Origin: Coccinella septempunctata | Taxonomy: Eukaryota > Arthropoda > Insecta > Coleoptera > Coccinellidae | Length of the DNA: 64,000 nt | Direction: 5' to 3' | Assembly (NCBI RefSeq): GCF_907165205.1 | Contig: NC_058198.1 | Span: 17,399,001-17,463,000 of the forward strand | Part shown: positions 20,187-29,170 of the stretch, piece by piece | How positions within the stretch are numbered: the stretch's first letter is position 1 | Layout of the letters: every line of letters starts with the position of its first letter | The notes under the pieces: model-generated | The model's database searches: none | What the model saw: the letters and a program-made list of their open reading frames with translations, nothing else | Told to the model about the DNA's origin: nothing | Position numbers and translations under genes: made by a program

Positions 20187-21024
20187 ATCTGACTATATTC
20201 TGGTAGGAGATTTTAACCTAGATATTCTGTCTTCTTCTTCTGATGTTAGAGAATTTCTGTCTTTGTTGGAGAATTTCAATGTCAGAATTACAAATTTTAA
20301 GCCAACACGTCCTGTGTCTGGCTCTTGTATAGACAATGTGTTCACCTCCCTTAGCGGTAATACTAATGTAGTTGAGTACCACATCTCAGATCATTCAGGA
20401 TTGAAGTTTATCTCCACATTGATTTGCGGTGACAAAATGAAGAATAAATTTGTAAAGAAAAGAATTATAAATGACAAATCAATTGAGAGGTTTTTACGGG
20501 AACTGTCACTGATGGAATGGGATGGTGTTTACGGCAGCAAACTTGATCCTAGTCAACTTTGGAATGTTTTCCACCAACGTTTTTCGGAAATTTTTGAGCT
20601 GTGTTTTCCTAAAGTTGCTATTCGACTGGTTTCTCCTGGTGTTTTTAGACAAACTCCCGAAATTGAAAAACCGAAAGATACCCTAGACAAACTTTATGTT
20701 ATATCATTCTGTAAACCAGAATTCAGGGATGTCTATAGGTCCACTAAAAGGAGATATGATTCTCTTTTGACCACAACGAAGAGAGAATATTTCAACGAGA
20801 GCATTGTAAATTCTGAAAATAATTCCAAAGCTTCGTGGAGGATTGTTAATTCTCTAACCAAGAATAAAGTTCATAACGAGGTATCTCTTGGTCAAAGCGA
20901 CCACTCAGCTCTGGCAAATCGGTTCAATACATTTTTTGCAAATATTCCAGTTAAATTAACTGAAGGTTTAACCAGATCTATTGTTTATTGTTTATTGTTA
21001 ATCAGGACACATACAGTTAATTAA
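20187..21024 (+). pseudogene. LINE-1a ORF2 endonuclease, 3' part (copy A)
   Basis: After the hammerhead array the endonuclease frame resumes with YILVGDFNLD (the GDFN motif) and SDHSGL (the catalytic DH), then a lysine-rich linker region. From about 20980 the frame enters the antisense LINE 3' tail and ends at 21024. Confidence 0.85.
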
Positions 21025-21437
21025 ATACCCAAAAAATGGTCACAATTTAGATTTAAAAAAAAAAAAAATAGAAGTACCTTAGAAAAAGCAAAAAAAAATG
21101 CTGGAGAATTAAAATTACGTATTCAATATAAAAAGAAAAAAACCATAACAACAGTATACATCATCCATGTGGGCCGAAAGTCAGAATACCGCGATCAATG
21201 GTAAGATGTGATGAAATAATTCTTTAGCCTTGACTTGACAGAAATTGTGCTGAGAAAAAATGGGTCAATTACTTCTTTAAAGCTGTTACATTGACTGAGC
21301 ATTCTATGAACAGGAGAGTTCATAGCGCTATTGGTTTGTCTCTTCGGTATGTGAAAGATGTCAAATTGCCTAATCCTCCTTATTGGAGCGTAAATATTCA
21401 GTCTGGAGGTATTTGAAGATACTTTCCAGGTCCCCAT
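20980..21437 (-). mobile_element. Antisense LINE 3' end nested in LINE-1a
   Basis: On the minus strand the frame 21437-21195 (80 codons) ends with a pattern typical of the extreme C-terminus of Jockey/CR1 ORF2 (RRIRQFDIFHIPKR, NSPVHRM). A ~200-nt AT-rich 3' untranslated region follows, ending in three copies of AACAATA near 20981-21005. This is a 5'-truncated copy of a related or the same LINE. The copy is present in LINE-1a copies A, B and C, so it predates their duplication. Confidence 0.7.
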
Positions 21438-22696
21438 TCATCAATTTCCGAAGAAATATGATGTCTATTATCCCTAATTCTCAGAGCAAACTTGATAATT
21501 CTTTTTTCATGTTTGATATTACGCAGGACGAAATTGTACAAGTTGTGAAATCTTTGAAAACCAATACATCATGGGGCCATGATGAGATACCGATGAAAGT
21601 GATAAAAGCATCGATAGACTTTATCATTGAACCATTAACTTTTATAATTAATCGTTCTTTCACGGAGGGTATTTTTCCGGATAATCTGAAGATTACTATA
21701 GTCAAACCCCTACATAAAAAAGGTAGCAAAGATGACCTTAACAACTATAGGCCCATAAGCATCCTCTCTTCATTTTCTAAAGTTTTTGAAAAGATTTTAA
21801 GCAATAGAATGTCCAATTGTTTTCGTAAATTCAATGTTATTTCTGGATGTCAACATGGTTTTGTTAAAAATAAAAATATTGAAACCGCTATTTTTGAGCT
21901 CATAAATGACATTGTTCTTGCTCTGGAGCAAGGACAAATTCCTATGGCACTGTTTTTGGACCTTTCGAAGGCTTTCTGTGTTGATCATCGGAAGCTTTTG
22001 GAAGTACTCGATAATTGTGATATCAGAGATAGTCAACTCAAACTCATAGAGAGCTATTTGAAGTCCAGAAAACAACGGGTAGTTCTGGAGGCTGATGGTG
22101 AAACCTTTGTCCCGGATGAAATTGAAACAATTTTAGGACTCCCTCAGGGTAGTATTGTTGGTCCTTTATTGTTCATAATTTATGTTAATTCTCTACCTAA
22201 GGCGATCAAAAGTGAATGTGAACCTCTAATTGAGAAGATGATGAAGAGTATACCCTCATCTCGGACTAAAGTAAAATCACCAGCTGTTTTGAATAAAAGC
22301 ATTGAAACAAATCATGCTCTTTCAGTTAAGTCTACAATGCCGTCCCAGGATACTACCTCAATGAGATTATTTGCAGATGATACAAATATTTTGACCCGAT
22401 CGTCATGTATTCCATACGCTGTTGATGTTTGCAATATTGTGGTTAACTCGGTAAAAACTTGGTTATGTAATTATAATCTTGTCCTAAACATTGAGAAGAC
22501 TAAATGTATGATTTTTCATAGTGATAATTCCAAATTAGATTTTCCTGAAACTGTGGATATTCTTGATAGCTCTGTTGTGGTTGAAGATAATGTGAAATTT
22601 TTGGGTATAGTTCTTGACAGTCAATTAAAGTGGGGACCTCATACAGAACAACTTAAGACCAGATTAAGCTCTGCATGTTACACATTATTTATGTAA
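21383..22696 (+). CDS. LINE-1a reverse transcriptase (copy A)
   Basis: The frame is 437 codons, of which the first ~18 lie in the nested antisense fragment. The reverse transcriptase runs from about residue 45. It shows the fingers motif (LHKKGSKDDLNNYRPIS), the LDLSKAF motif A region, the GLPQGSIVGPLLF motif B region and FADDT at about 328-332 (motif C). A KCMIF and FLGI region follows. The sequence AFCVDH in motif A may carry a one-residue change from the usual AFDxVDH, which could remove a catalytic Asp. The frame is cut by the RTE element at 22697, so thumb and C-terminus are missing. Confidence 0.85.
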   Translation: MERKYSVWRYLKILSRSPFINFRRNMMSIIPNSQSKLDNSFFMFDITQDEIVQVVKSLKTNTSWGHDEIPMKVIKASIDFIIEPLTFIINRSFTEGIFPDNLKITIVKPLHKKGSKDDLNNYRPISILSSFSKVFEKILSNRMSNCFRKFNVISGCQHGFVKNKNIETAIFELINDIVLALEQGQIPMALFLDLSKAFCVDHRKLLEVLDNCDIRDSQLKLIESYLKSRKQRVVLEADGETFVPDEIETILGLPQGSIVGPLLFIIYVNSLPKAIKSECEPLIEKMMKSIPSSRTKVKSPAVLNKSIETNHALSVKSTMPSQDTTSMRLFADDTNILTRSSCIPYAVDVCNIVVNSVKTWLCNYNLVLNIEKTKCMIFHSDNSKLDFPETVDILDSSVVVEDNVKFLGIVLDSQLKWGPHTEQLKTRLSSACYTLFM

Positions 22697-24003
22697 GGGT
22701 GTAAGGGGGAAGGATGCGTTTTATAGCCTCTCCTCTCAAATGCCAACCTCACCTACTCGCGGTGCACCCTGTTCTTACGAACGAGGCTCTGGCGACCGAA
22801 CATGAGCGGTATAACTCTGTTTCCCCACAATTACGTAGCCTAAACATTGGCTTGAGCAGGAAATGGCTCTCTGCGTTGCTCAAGTTACGTCTCAGACCTT
22901 GTCGTCTCAGGTTACCTGTGCCACAAGATAATCTAGTCGTAGCCGCAACCAAAGTTGCACTGACAGCGTTACCAGTGCAGCTTTTGAACACCTTCCAACG
23001 CAGCTCCTACAAAAAGATGGATCAGTCGAACAGGACAAAATTCGTATCCGGAGGTAAAATACCCTCCCATTCGGATCTCCGGGGGAGGGTGCCTGAGCGA
23101 GTGAATCATCGAACAAACACCAATGAAAAGCACATAGCTTTTGCAGCATGGAACGTCAGAACCTTGCTAGACAACCGTAAGGCCGACCGACCAGAGAGGC
23201 GTACTGCCCTAATCGATAAGGAACTGCAACGAACATCCATTGCAATAGTTGCTTTAAGCGAAACACGCTTTTCGGACGAAGGTAGCTTGGTAGAACAAGC
23301 GTATACATTTTTCTGGAAAGGCTTGCCGGAAGGCGAAATCAGACAACATGGCGTAGGCTTTGCCATTAGACACGACCTGGCCGCCAAACTTACCGAAAAT
23401 CCAGTTGGTATCTCAGAACGTTTAATGACCCTACGTTTTCCTGCAGCGAATAACACGTTTGTGAACATCATTGCAGTATACGCACCCACTTTGAACTCCT
23501 CTGACAACTTAAAGGACACTTTTTACGAAACACTCGTTGCTACATTAAGTAAAATCCCAAAACGGGAACGAATAATTCTCCTTGGAGACTTCAACGCTAG
23601 AGTGGGCAGAGGTCAAGACTCAGAACTATGGCCGGGAATAATAGGGAAACACGGCACAGACAGCATCAATTCGAATGGAGAACGTCTGCTGGCTCTTTGT
23701 GCAGAACACAATCTGTGTATAACGAACACCTATTTTATTACGAGACCCAATTCAAGGGGGACCTGGCGCCACCCGCGCTCAGGGCATTGGCATACCCTCG
23801 ACTATGTGATCGTGAGAAGGAAAGATCTGAAAGAGGTGTTGGTCACTAAACCCAGAGCAGATCTGGAGTGCTGGACTGATCATAGGCTGGTAATCTCGAA
23901 AATGAAAATCTCAATGCGCCCAAAATATCAACGCAAGCCGAAGTATCTAAGAGAGCGCCTTCAAATATCCAAACTACAAAACCCTTCTACAAAGGACAGA
24001 TTC
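22697..24003 (+). mobile_element. RTE-like LINE, 5' half (copy 1)
   Basis: It starts with GGGTGTAAGGGGGAAGGATG, the same 5' end as the full copy at 33906. It covers the 5' untranslated region and the endonuclease. It breaks at about 24003, where LINE-1a copy B follows in reverse. At the break the RTE and LINE-1a sequences share only a few bases. Confidence 0.85.
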
Positions 24004-24006
24004 TGA
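23017..24006 (+). CDS. RTE-like LINE endonuclease domain, intact but truncated (copy 1)
   Basis: From the ATG at 23017 (the frame is open upstream to 22714 without support) the protein shows all APE-type endonuclease landmarks. They are AAWNVRTLL at the N-terminus, ALSETRF (catalytic Glu), GDFNARVG and WTDHRLV near the C-terminus. This family is often annotated in invertebrate genomes as craniofacial development protein 2-like, which is a transposon-derived name. It is the only copy in the window with an unbroken endonuclease frame. The full copy at 34224 has a stop and a frameshift. Confidence 0.85.
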   Translation: MDQSNRTKFVSGGKIPSHSDLRGRVPERVNHRTNTNEKHIAFAAWNVRTLLDNRKADRPERRTALIDKELQRTSIAIVALSETRFSDEGSLVEQAYTFFWKGLPEGEIRQHGVGFAIRHDLAAKLTENPVGISERLMTLRFPAANNTFVNIIAVYAPTLNSSDNLKDTFYETLVATLSKIPKRERIILLGDFNARVGRGQDSELWPGIIGKHGTDSINSNGERLLALCAEHNLCITNTYFITRPNSRGTWRHPRSGHWHTLDYVIVRRKDLKEVLVTKPRADLECWTDHRLVISKMKISMRPKYQRKPKYLRERLQISKLQNPSTKDRF

Positions 24007-24162
24007 CTTTCGGCCCACATGGATGATGTATACTGTTGTTATGGTTTTTTTCTTTTTATATTGAATACGTAATTTTAATTCTCCAGCATTTTTTTTTGCT
24101 TTTTCTAAGGTACTTCTATTTTTTTTTTTTTTAAATCTAAATTGTGACCATTTTTTGGGTAT

Positions 24163-25359
24163 TTAATTAACTGTATGTGTCCTGATTAACAATAAACAAT
24201 AAACAATAGATCTGGTTAAACCTTCAGTTAATTTAACTGGAATATTTGCAAAAAATGTATTGAACCGATTTGCCAGAGCTGAGTGGTCGCTTTGACCAAG
24301 AGATACCTCGTTATGAACTTTATTCTTGGTTAGAGAATTAATAATCCTCCACGAAGCTTTGGAATTATTTTCAGAATTTACAATGCTCTCGTTGAAATAT
24401 TCTCTCTTCGTTGTGGTCAAAAGAGAATCATATCTCCTTTTAGTGGACCTATAGACATCCCTGAATTCTGGTTTACAGAATGATATAACATAAAGTTTGT
24501 CTAGGGTATCTCTCGGTTTTTTAATTTCGGGAGTTTGTCTAAAAACACCAGGAGAAACCAGTCGAATAGCAACTTTAGGAAAACACAGCTCAAAAATTTC
24601 CGAAAAACGTTGGTGGAAAACATTCCAAAGTTGACTAGGATCAAGTTTGCTGCCGTAAACACCATCCCATTCCATCAGTGACAGTTCCCGTAAAAACCTC
24701 TCAATTGATTTGTCATTTATAATTCTTTTCTTTACAAATTTATTCTTCATTTTGTCACCGCAAATCAATGTGGAGATAAACTTCAATCCTGAATGATCTG
24801 AGATGTGGTACTCAACTACATTAGTATTACCGCTAAGGGAGGTGAACACATTGTCTATACAAGAGCCAGACACAGGACGTGTTGGCTTAAAATTTGTAAT
24901 TCTGACATTGAAATTCTCCAACAAAGACAGAAATTCTCTAACATCAGAAGAAGAAGACAGAATATCTAGGTTAAAATCTCCTACCAGAATATAGTCAGAT
25001 GTCTCCGACAAGCAACGCTCAAAAATTTCTCTTAGGCATTCGAGGAACAGTACAACATCGGCTAATGGCGGGGTATTAGGCCTATAGATACAAATAATAA
25101 GCATTTTACAGTTTTCCATATACAAACTGGCAGCACAACATTCAATGACATTAGGAATACTTAGTGAATTATAATCTTGCCTATCAGTACACTTCAGATC
25201 TTCCTTGCAGTAAATTGCAGTTCCACCATGTCTTCCTTTCAAACAGCAAAAACTTGAAACAAGCTTGTAACCCTCCAACATGCCGGCTTCGAGTTCATCT
25301 TTGGATTTCCAATGCTCAGTTATCGCCACTATGTCTGCACCCTCTTCCAGAGCCATCAA
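24163..25359 (-). CDS. LINE-1a ORF2 endonuclease, uninterrupted (copy B)
   Basis: The frame is 398 codons: APE-type endonuclease (AITEHW, GDFNLD, SDHSGL) and a linker. The last ~17 residues are encoded by the nested antisense LINE tail. The true start lies upstream of the first ATG, because the QNVQSL strand precedes it in frame. The reverse transcriptase does not follow, so this is a fragment. Confidence 0.85.
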   Translation of the reverse strand: MMALEEGADIVAITEHWKSKDELEAGMLEGYKLVSSFCCLKGRHGGTAIYCKEDLKCTDRQDYNSLSIPNVIECCAASLYMENCKMLIICIYRPNTPPLADVVLFLECLREIFERCLSETSDYILVGDFNLDILSSSSDVREFLSLLENFNVRITNFKPTRPVSGSCIDNVFTSLSGNTNVVEYHISDHSGLKFISTLICGDKMKNKFVKKRIINDKSIERFLRELSLMEWDGVYGSKLDPSQLWNVFHQRFSEIFELCFPKVAIRLVSPGVFRQTPEIKKPRDTLDKLYVISFCKPEFRDVYRSTKRRYDSLLTTTKREYFNESIVNSENNSKASWRIINSLTKNKVHNEVSLGQSDHSALANRFNTFFANIPVKLTEGLTRSIVYCLLLIRTHTVN

Positions 25360-25445
25360 GTGCAGCTTATTGAGAGCAGTACCCAGAGACTGGACATTCT
25401 GAAGGAGAAGGCAGAAATGACGCTTTGCAGCACAATGCTCCGATA

Positions 25446-25724
25446 CTATGCCATCAATTGATTCTCTCCGGACTTCTGAAAAAATTGTTTATCAAAGGAA
25501 AATTCCCTCAAGACTATACCTTCCGGCCAAAAAGAATCGCTGAAGACCTCATCAAGAGCTTCCTTTGATGGGAGACCAATACTAAAAGCAGAGTTTTGGC
25601 CAACTGTGTTTAGTTTCTTCACAATTATCTGATCACTTCCAGGTACACCCTCCAAAAAAGATTTTATATCCATTTCAGAAACTGATTTTCCCGCAATTCT
25701 CCCAACATAAATCCAGCGCCTCCG
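25446..25724 (-). CDS. LINE-1a ORF1 C-terminal fragment (copy B)
   Basis: This is the same ~92-residue fragment as in copy A, open from the break at 25725. It is identical by eye. Confidence 0.6.
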   Translation of the reverse strand, partial: RRRWIYVGRIAGKSVSEMDIKSFLEGVPGSDQIIVKKLNTVGQNSAFSIGLPSKEALDEVFSDSFWPEGIVLREFSFDKQFFQKSGENQLMA

Positions 25725-25725
25725 G

Positions 25726-25774
25726 ATATCCTACAGATAATTGGAAAAATTTGCTCTTTTGAGTGCGATGAGTG
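25726..25774. other. Junction: ~3.9 kb-unit snippet plus 10-nt filler between LINE-1a and gypsy-2
   Basis: The ~39 nt at 25726-25764 are array-unit sequence as found just left of LINE-1a copy A (17954-17992), including the variant CTCAAAAG found only in unit 4. Positions 25765-25774 match neither partner. gypsy-2 integrase begins at 25775. The same junction recurs inverted at 41025-41072. Confidence 0.8.
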
Positions 25775-26034
25775 AAATGCGATCCGACGTAGCCTCGTTT
25801 ATTCGTCGATGTATCACTTGTCATGCCATCAAACCGGAGCAGCGAAAACCTCCTGGTTTCTTGCTCTCTAAACAGGTAGCAATCCATCGACCATTCGAAC
25901 TTATGTCTGCCGATCTGGTTGGACCTTTGCCTCGAACTCGCTCAGGTAACCAATATATTTTTGTCATCGCTGATTGTTTCAGTAAGTTCCCTCTACTGTT
26001 CCCGTTACGTTTCGCTACCGCATCGGCGATGTGA
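25775..26034 (+). pseudogene. gypsy-2 integrase, N-terminal/core fragment (left arm)
   Basis: The fragment starts within the zinc-binding domain (CITCHAIK) and continues into the catalytic core with MSADLVGPL (first catalytic Asp). It ends at a stop caused by the frameshift at about 26034. The core continues in the next frame from 26031. Confidence 0.85.
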
Positions 26035-26762
26035 AGATATTGGATACCCATGTTTTTCCTATCTTTGGGTGTCCAAATTCCAGCATTTTGGATAATGGCG
26101 TGCAGTTTCGTTCCAAGGAAGTTACTAATTTTCTAAAGTCTTATAATGTTAACATTCAGTATACGGCCTTATATCATCCTCAAGCGAATCCGGTCGAGAG
26201 AATTAATAGGGTTATTAAAACTATGTTGAGGTCATATCTTTCAGAAGATCAGAGAGGTTGGGATAGACAGTTGAGCCAGGTTGGTTTGGCCATTCGCTCC
26301 TCAAAGCATGAAGTAACCGGTCATTCCCCAAATATGATTGTCTTCGGAAGAGAAATTTCATTAAAGGGTGAAAACGCCTGCCCTGATCGGATTCAGTTCG
26401 ACAGATCAGCCTTGACTAAGGAGCGCGAACAAGCCTTCGCGAGGCTGTACGCGGATGTCCAGAGAAAGTTGTCGCGAGCGTACGAAACCAATAGCCGCAC
26501 AGACAATCTTCGACGACGGGATGTTCAGTATACGGTTAACCAATTGGTGTGGAGGAGGAATCAGGTGTTGTCCGATGCGGCGAAGTATTTTTCAGCTAAG
26601 TTGGCACCGAAGTATGTTGGGCCTTTCTTGGTCTCGAAGCGAGTCTCCCCTTGGACCTATGAATTGCAGGGTGAGGATGGTAAATACCAGGGTGTTTGGC
26701 ATGTTAAGGATTTGAAATCTCACCCACCGGACCAACAAGCAACTGGACACCTGTCAGACTAG
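26031..26762 (+). CDS. gypsy-2 integrase core and C-terminal domain (left arm)
   Basis: The frame is 243 codons. LDNGVQF supplies the second catalytic Asp and HPQANPVERINR the Glu of the DD-E triad. The C-terminal part holds the LAPKYVGPF and LQGED motifs of the GPY/F-type domain. It has no ATG of its own and is the continuation of the preceding frame after an indel. Copies at 40037-40768 and 48352-49083 differ only at single residues. Confidence 0.88.
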   Translation: MKILDTHVFPIFGCPNSSILDNGVQFRSKEVTNFLKSYNVNIQYTALYHPQANPVERINRVIKTMLRSYLSEDQRGWDRQLSQVGLAIRSSKHEVTGHSPNMIVFGREISLKGENACPDRIQFDRSALTKEREQAFARLYADVQRKLSRAYETNSRTDNLRRRDVQYTVNQLVWRRNQVLSDAAKYFSAKLAPKYVGPFLVSKRVSPWTYELQGEDGKYQGVWHVKDLKSHPPDQQATGHLSD

Positions 26763-28104
26763 TCTCGTCTCGGACTCGGGGCAGAGGATAGCTGTCCCTT
26801 GCTTATGCATAAATTGACGAGGGTGGTCACTACCCCTATCCAGTGGCGGGAATTCCCCTCATCATCTATGGTACATTCCAGGCCACGGCAGTACCATCGC
26901 TGTTGTATTTTCCTTCACTTGCCCTCAGGTAGATCGTTTGTCGGGGTAGGGAGATTTTTAGATTGAGTGTGACCTTGAGCCTTTGTGTTTTCGATTTTGA
27001 CGTTTCGGTTCCGATTTTGACGTTCCTTGATATTTTCCTTTATCGATATAGATTTTGATGTGGATTTGGTCTACCTTCGCTGCTGGCGGATTCGCAACGT
27101 TCTATGTTGTCTGAGGTGACTTTTCCTTCTGATTTTGATTGCTGATAATTCGACGTTCCTTGATATTTCCGTTTATCGATTTTGATGCGTATTTGGTCTA
27201 CCTTCGCTACTGGCGGATTCGCAACGTATCTATGTTGTTTGAGGTGACCTATCCCAATTTTGATTGCTAATTTCTTTACCGGATTATGACGTGTCTTGGT
27301 TGACACTTACCTTCCCGATTTTGGGTACATCGTTTTTTTTTCTTTTTGGATTGTCCGTTTTGGGTTTGCCTTCGCTTCGGCGGATTTGCGACGTGTGTTG
27401 CCTGAGGCGACCCTTCTTACCGATTTTGAAACGATAACTGCCGTAAGACTCCCGACGAGTTATGACTCTCAGCGGGTCGTGCATTGAGCCGTTGCTCTTT
27501 GCCCACGAGGACCCCTGATTTAAAGCTAACTTCCCGATTTTGACTAAAGATTATTTTTTTTTTGTATTACCGTAGGACTCCCGACGAGTCAAGACTTGCG
27601 GTTGGTCGTGCACTGAGCCGTTGCTCTTTGCCCACGAGGACCACCGTGCTGCCGATTTTGACTATCTTTCCCGATTTTGTCGTTTTCCCGATTGTGACAC
27701 CCGATTGTGACATCACTTCCTAAGGTTGTGGTGGGAGTCGTTGAGGTTGCGACTTTGAGAATAAATGAAGTCCTCCAGGTCCAGCGCCTTTTCCGTGGTC
27801 TTCGACTCGGGCTGCGGAGAAGTTCTCTTTTTAGTTCTTGAAAAAAAAGTATTACATAAAAATTTCGGCCCTTTCTTAGTTTTCTTTTTAGTTGAGTCGG
27901 TACTTTTCCTGTTTTAGCTGGACCTGTCGGTATCTGGTCACCTTCAGTGGTCAGATATCTTTCACTTTTTCATGACGGTATCTGGTCACCTTCAGTGGTC
28001 AGATATCTTTCACTTTTTCATCTCGTTTAATGTGATGGTTGGAGGCTCTTCAATGTCTGGATACCTTCGGCGGGGGATGCTGTGTTTTTTTTTTTTTTTA
28101 TCGT
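26763..28104 (+). repeat. gypsy-2 long 3' untranslated region with modular repeats
   Basis: About 1.34 kb lie between integrase and the purine tract. They contain two ~127-bp tandem modules (starting near 27023 and 27150 with GACGTTCCTTGATATTT) and many CCGATTTTGAC-type motifs. There is also a pair of ~128-bp modules near 27430 and 27565 (CCCGACGAGT, GAGCCGTTGCTCTTTGCCCA), and a ~48-bp pair near 27930 and 27973 (GGTATCTGGTCACCTTCAGT). I see no envelope-like frame. Confidence 0.75.
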
Positions 28105-28115
28105 AAGGGGAGAGT
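28105..28115 (+). other. gypsy-2 polypurine tract (left arm)
   Basis: AAGGGGAGAGT lies directly before the LTR start TGTAACGG. This is the expected position for the plus-strand primer. Confidence 0.75.
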
Positions 28116-28860
28116 TGTAACGGTTTCAAATACCATCAATAAATACGGTACGAATTGAATTTGCAGGTTATGTCGATGTGGGGCGATCGGCCTACTGTTA
28201 TTTTACCGCTACCGGTCAAGTGGGGTTAGATCTTGACGTTTTAGTTTAGTTTTCCGTGCTCACAGAATTTTGAAGGTTAGACAGCGTCAGATGAGTTTTC
28301 TATGTGATTAGCCATTTTGTAAGTTTGGAGGTATCCATCAGGAATTTCTGGAGTTTTCGATGATTAAAATCGTCCATTTGTGGGATTAATCTTCGGATAT
28401 CTGTGTGATCTCCTGCCGAACTGGTTTATTTGGATTCTATATTGGCGTATCTCCTTAAGGAGGATTGATCGAGAGTTTTCTTCGCTGTGGCACGTGTAGT
28501 TTTTCTTCATAAAGGTATGTTCGTCGTACGTTGTTCGGCAAATTCCTTATTGTGTGTTATTTTCTCTCCTAGCTATTGCCGTGAAATTCGTTGATTGGAA
28601 GCATTAGTTGAGAGCATCCTACGTTGATTGTGATAGAACCGAGGTTCTGGTTGTCTAATTGCATATTCGAGCTTGGAAAGATTTGGTGGATTCACGTTAG
28701 ATTTGAATAGTTCCCCCCGAAGAACTGGGTATGTATAAAACCATCTTTTGTGATACAATGTTTGTCACTCATTCTTCCTTATATGGTGAGGATTAAGTTC
28801 TTACGTTCTTTCGTATCGACAGGGTCCTAGTGTAGGGAGACATCTCCTAGTGTAGGGAGG
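28116..28860 (+). repeat. gypsy-2 3' LTR, truncated (left arm)
   Basis: It starts TGTAACGGTTTC and matches the first ~745 bp of the 5' LTR at 54579. It is broken by an RTE tail within the 20-bp tandem repeats near its middle. Confidence 0.88.
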
Positions 28861-28961
28861 CATTCATTCATTCATTCATTGCTGAATCCCGTTACCGGGA
28901 ATAAATCTACAAAAAGAAGAAGAAGAAGAAGAAGAAGAAAAAAAAAAAAATTCGAACAGAC
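28861..28961 (-). mobile_element. RTE-like LINE 3' tail fragment (left arm)
   Basis: On the minus strand it reads GTCTGTTCG, a T-rich and CTT-repeat run, a short TTCCCGG-AACGGGAT hairpin and a GAAT/ATGA tetranucleotide tail. This is the 3' end of the RTE family, truncated to ~100 bp. It inserted into the gypsy-2 LTR. Confidence 0.75.
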
Positions 28962-29170
28962 TGTAACGGGTTTGGTCGGGAAAAAGGGTTTAATCTCGAG
29001 CGCCAGCTATTCTTTCAATAGGGAGAAATAGCAAACCCACCCAGGTACCTACTAGTCGGAGACAGAGTTCGGGTTTATCTAAGGTGGTAGCGATAACAAG
29101 TGCTTTAAAACCGAATTTATTACAACAATCTAACTTACAGTGAACCGTACAGTTATTTCCAAGTCAAAAA
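28962..29170 (-). mobile_element. LTR fragment related to LTR-3 (left arm)
   Basis: On the minus strand the ~209 bp end in CCGTTACA. They include 'gaatagctggcgctcgag' and 'tgtctccgactagtag', which closely match the last ~100 bp of the LTR at 60782-61991. It lies between two RTE 3' tails. Confidence 0.7.

Larger units (their letters stand above)
18718..20198 (-). mobile_element. Trimer of 491-bp hammerhead-ribozyme repeats with target duplication
   Basis: Three head-to-tail monomers of 491 bp (junctions near 19226 and 19717) fill 18730-20186. They appear identical. The insertion is flanked by the direct repeat ATCTGACTATAT (18718-18729 and 20187-20198). Because the monomer itself contains GATCTG at this point, the true target duplication is between 7 and 12 bp. 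LINE-1a copies B and C show the empty site. The repeat has no open frame of note. On the minus strand each monomer carries a type I hammerhead motif. The total is about 16 nt short of three full monomers, the missing piece being at the outer junction. This fits a non-autonomous retroelement (retrozyme-like, or a Penelope-derived satellite) copied from multimeric RNA. Confidence 0.85.
17993..22696 (+). mobile_element. LINE-1a copy A: Jockey/CR1-like non-LTR element, 5' truncated, with two nested insertions
   Basis: The element begins abruptly at unit sequence 'gtaggatat' and encodes the end of ORF1, an APE-type endonuclease and a reverse transcriptase. Two insertions interrupt it: the hammerhead array (18730-20186) and an antisense LINE 3' end (~20980-21435). 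It is cut off at 22696, where an RTE-like LINE starts. Copies B (24000-25725, minus) and C (41073-43393, plus) share the antisense LINE insertion but lack the hammerhead array. Confidence 0.88.
24000..25725 (-). mobile_element. LINE-1a copy B
   Basis: This is the reverse complement of 17993-21187 of copy A without the 1469-bp hammerhead insertion and duplicated target. It covers the end of ORF1, the endonuclease and the nested LINE 3' end. It is cut at 24000 within that nested fragment. Confidence 0.9.
25775..28860 (+). mobile_element. gypsy-2 3' fragment (left arm)
   Basis: The fragment carries integrase (from the zinc-binding domain onward), a ~1.34 kb repeat-rich untranslated region, a purine tract and the first 745 bp of an LTR. 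It matches 46253-49339 of the complete copy and shares its integrase frameshift. Confidence 0.92.

Noticed and set aside
26763..28104. Possible CRISPR-like array or satellite because of regularly spaced CCGATTTTGAC motifs
   Set aside because: Repeats are degenerate and unequally spaced, the genome is eukaryotic, and the region is the untranslated end of gypsy-2.
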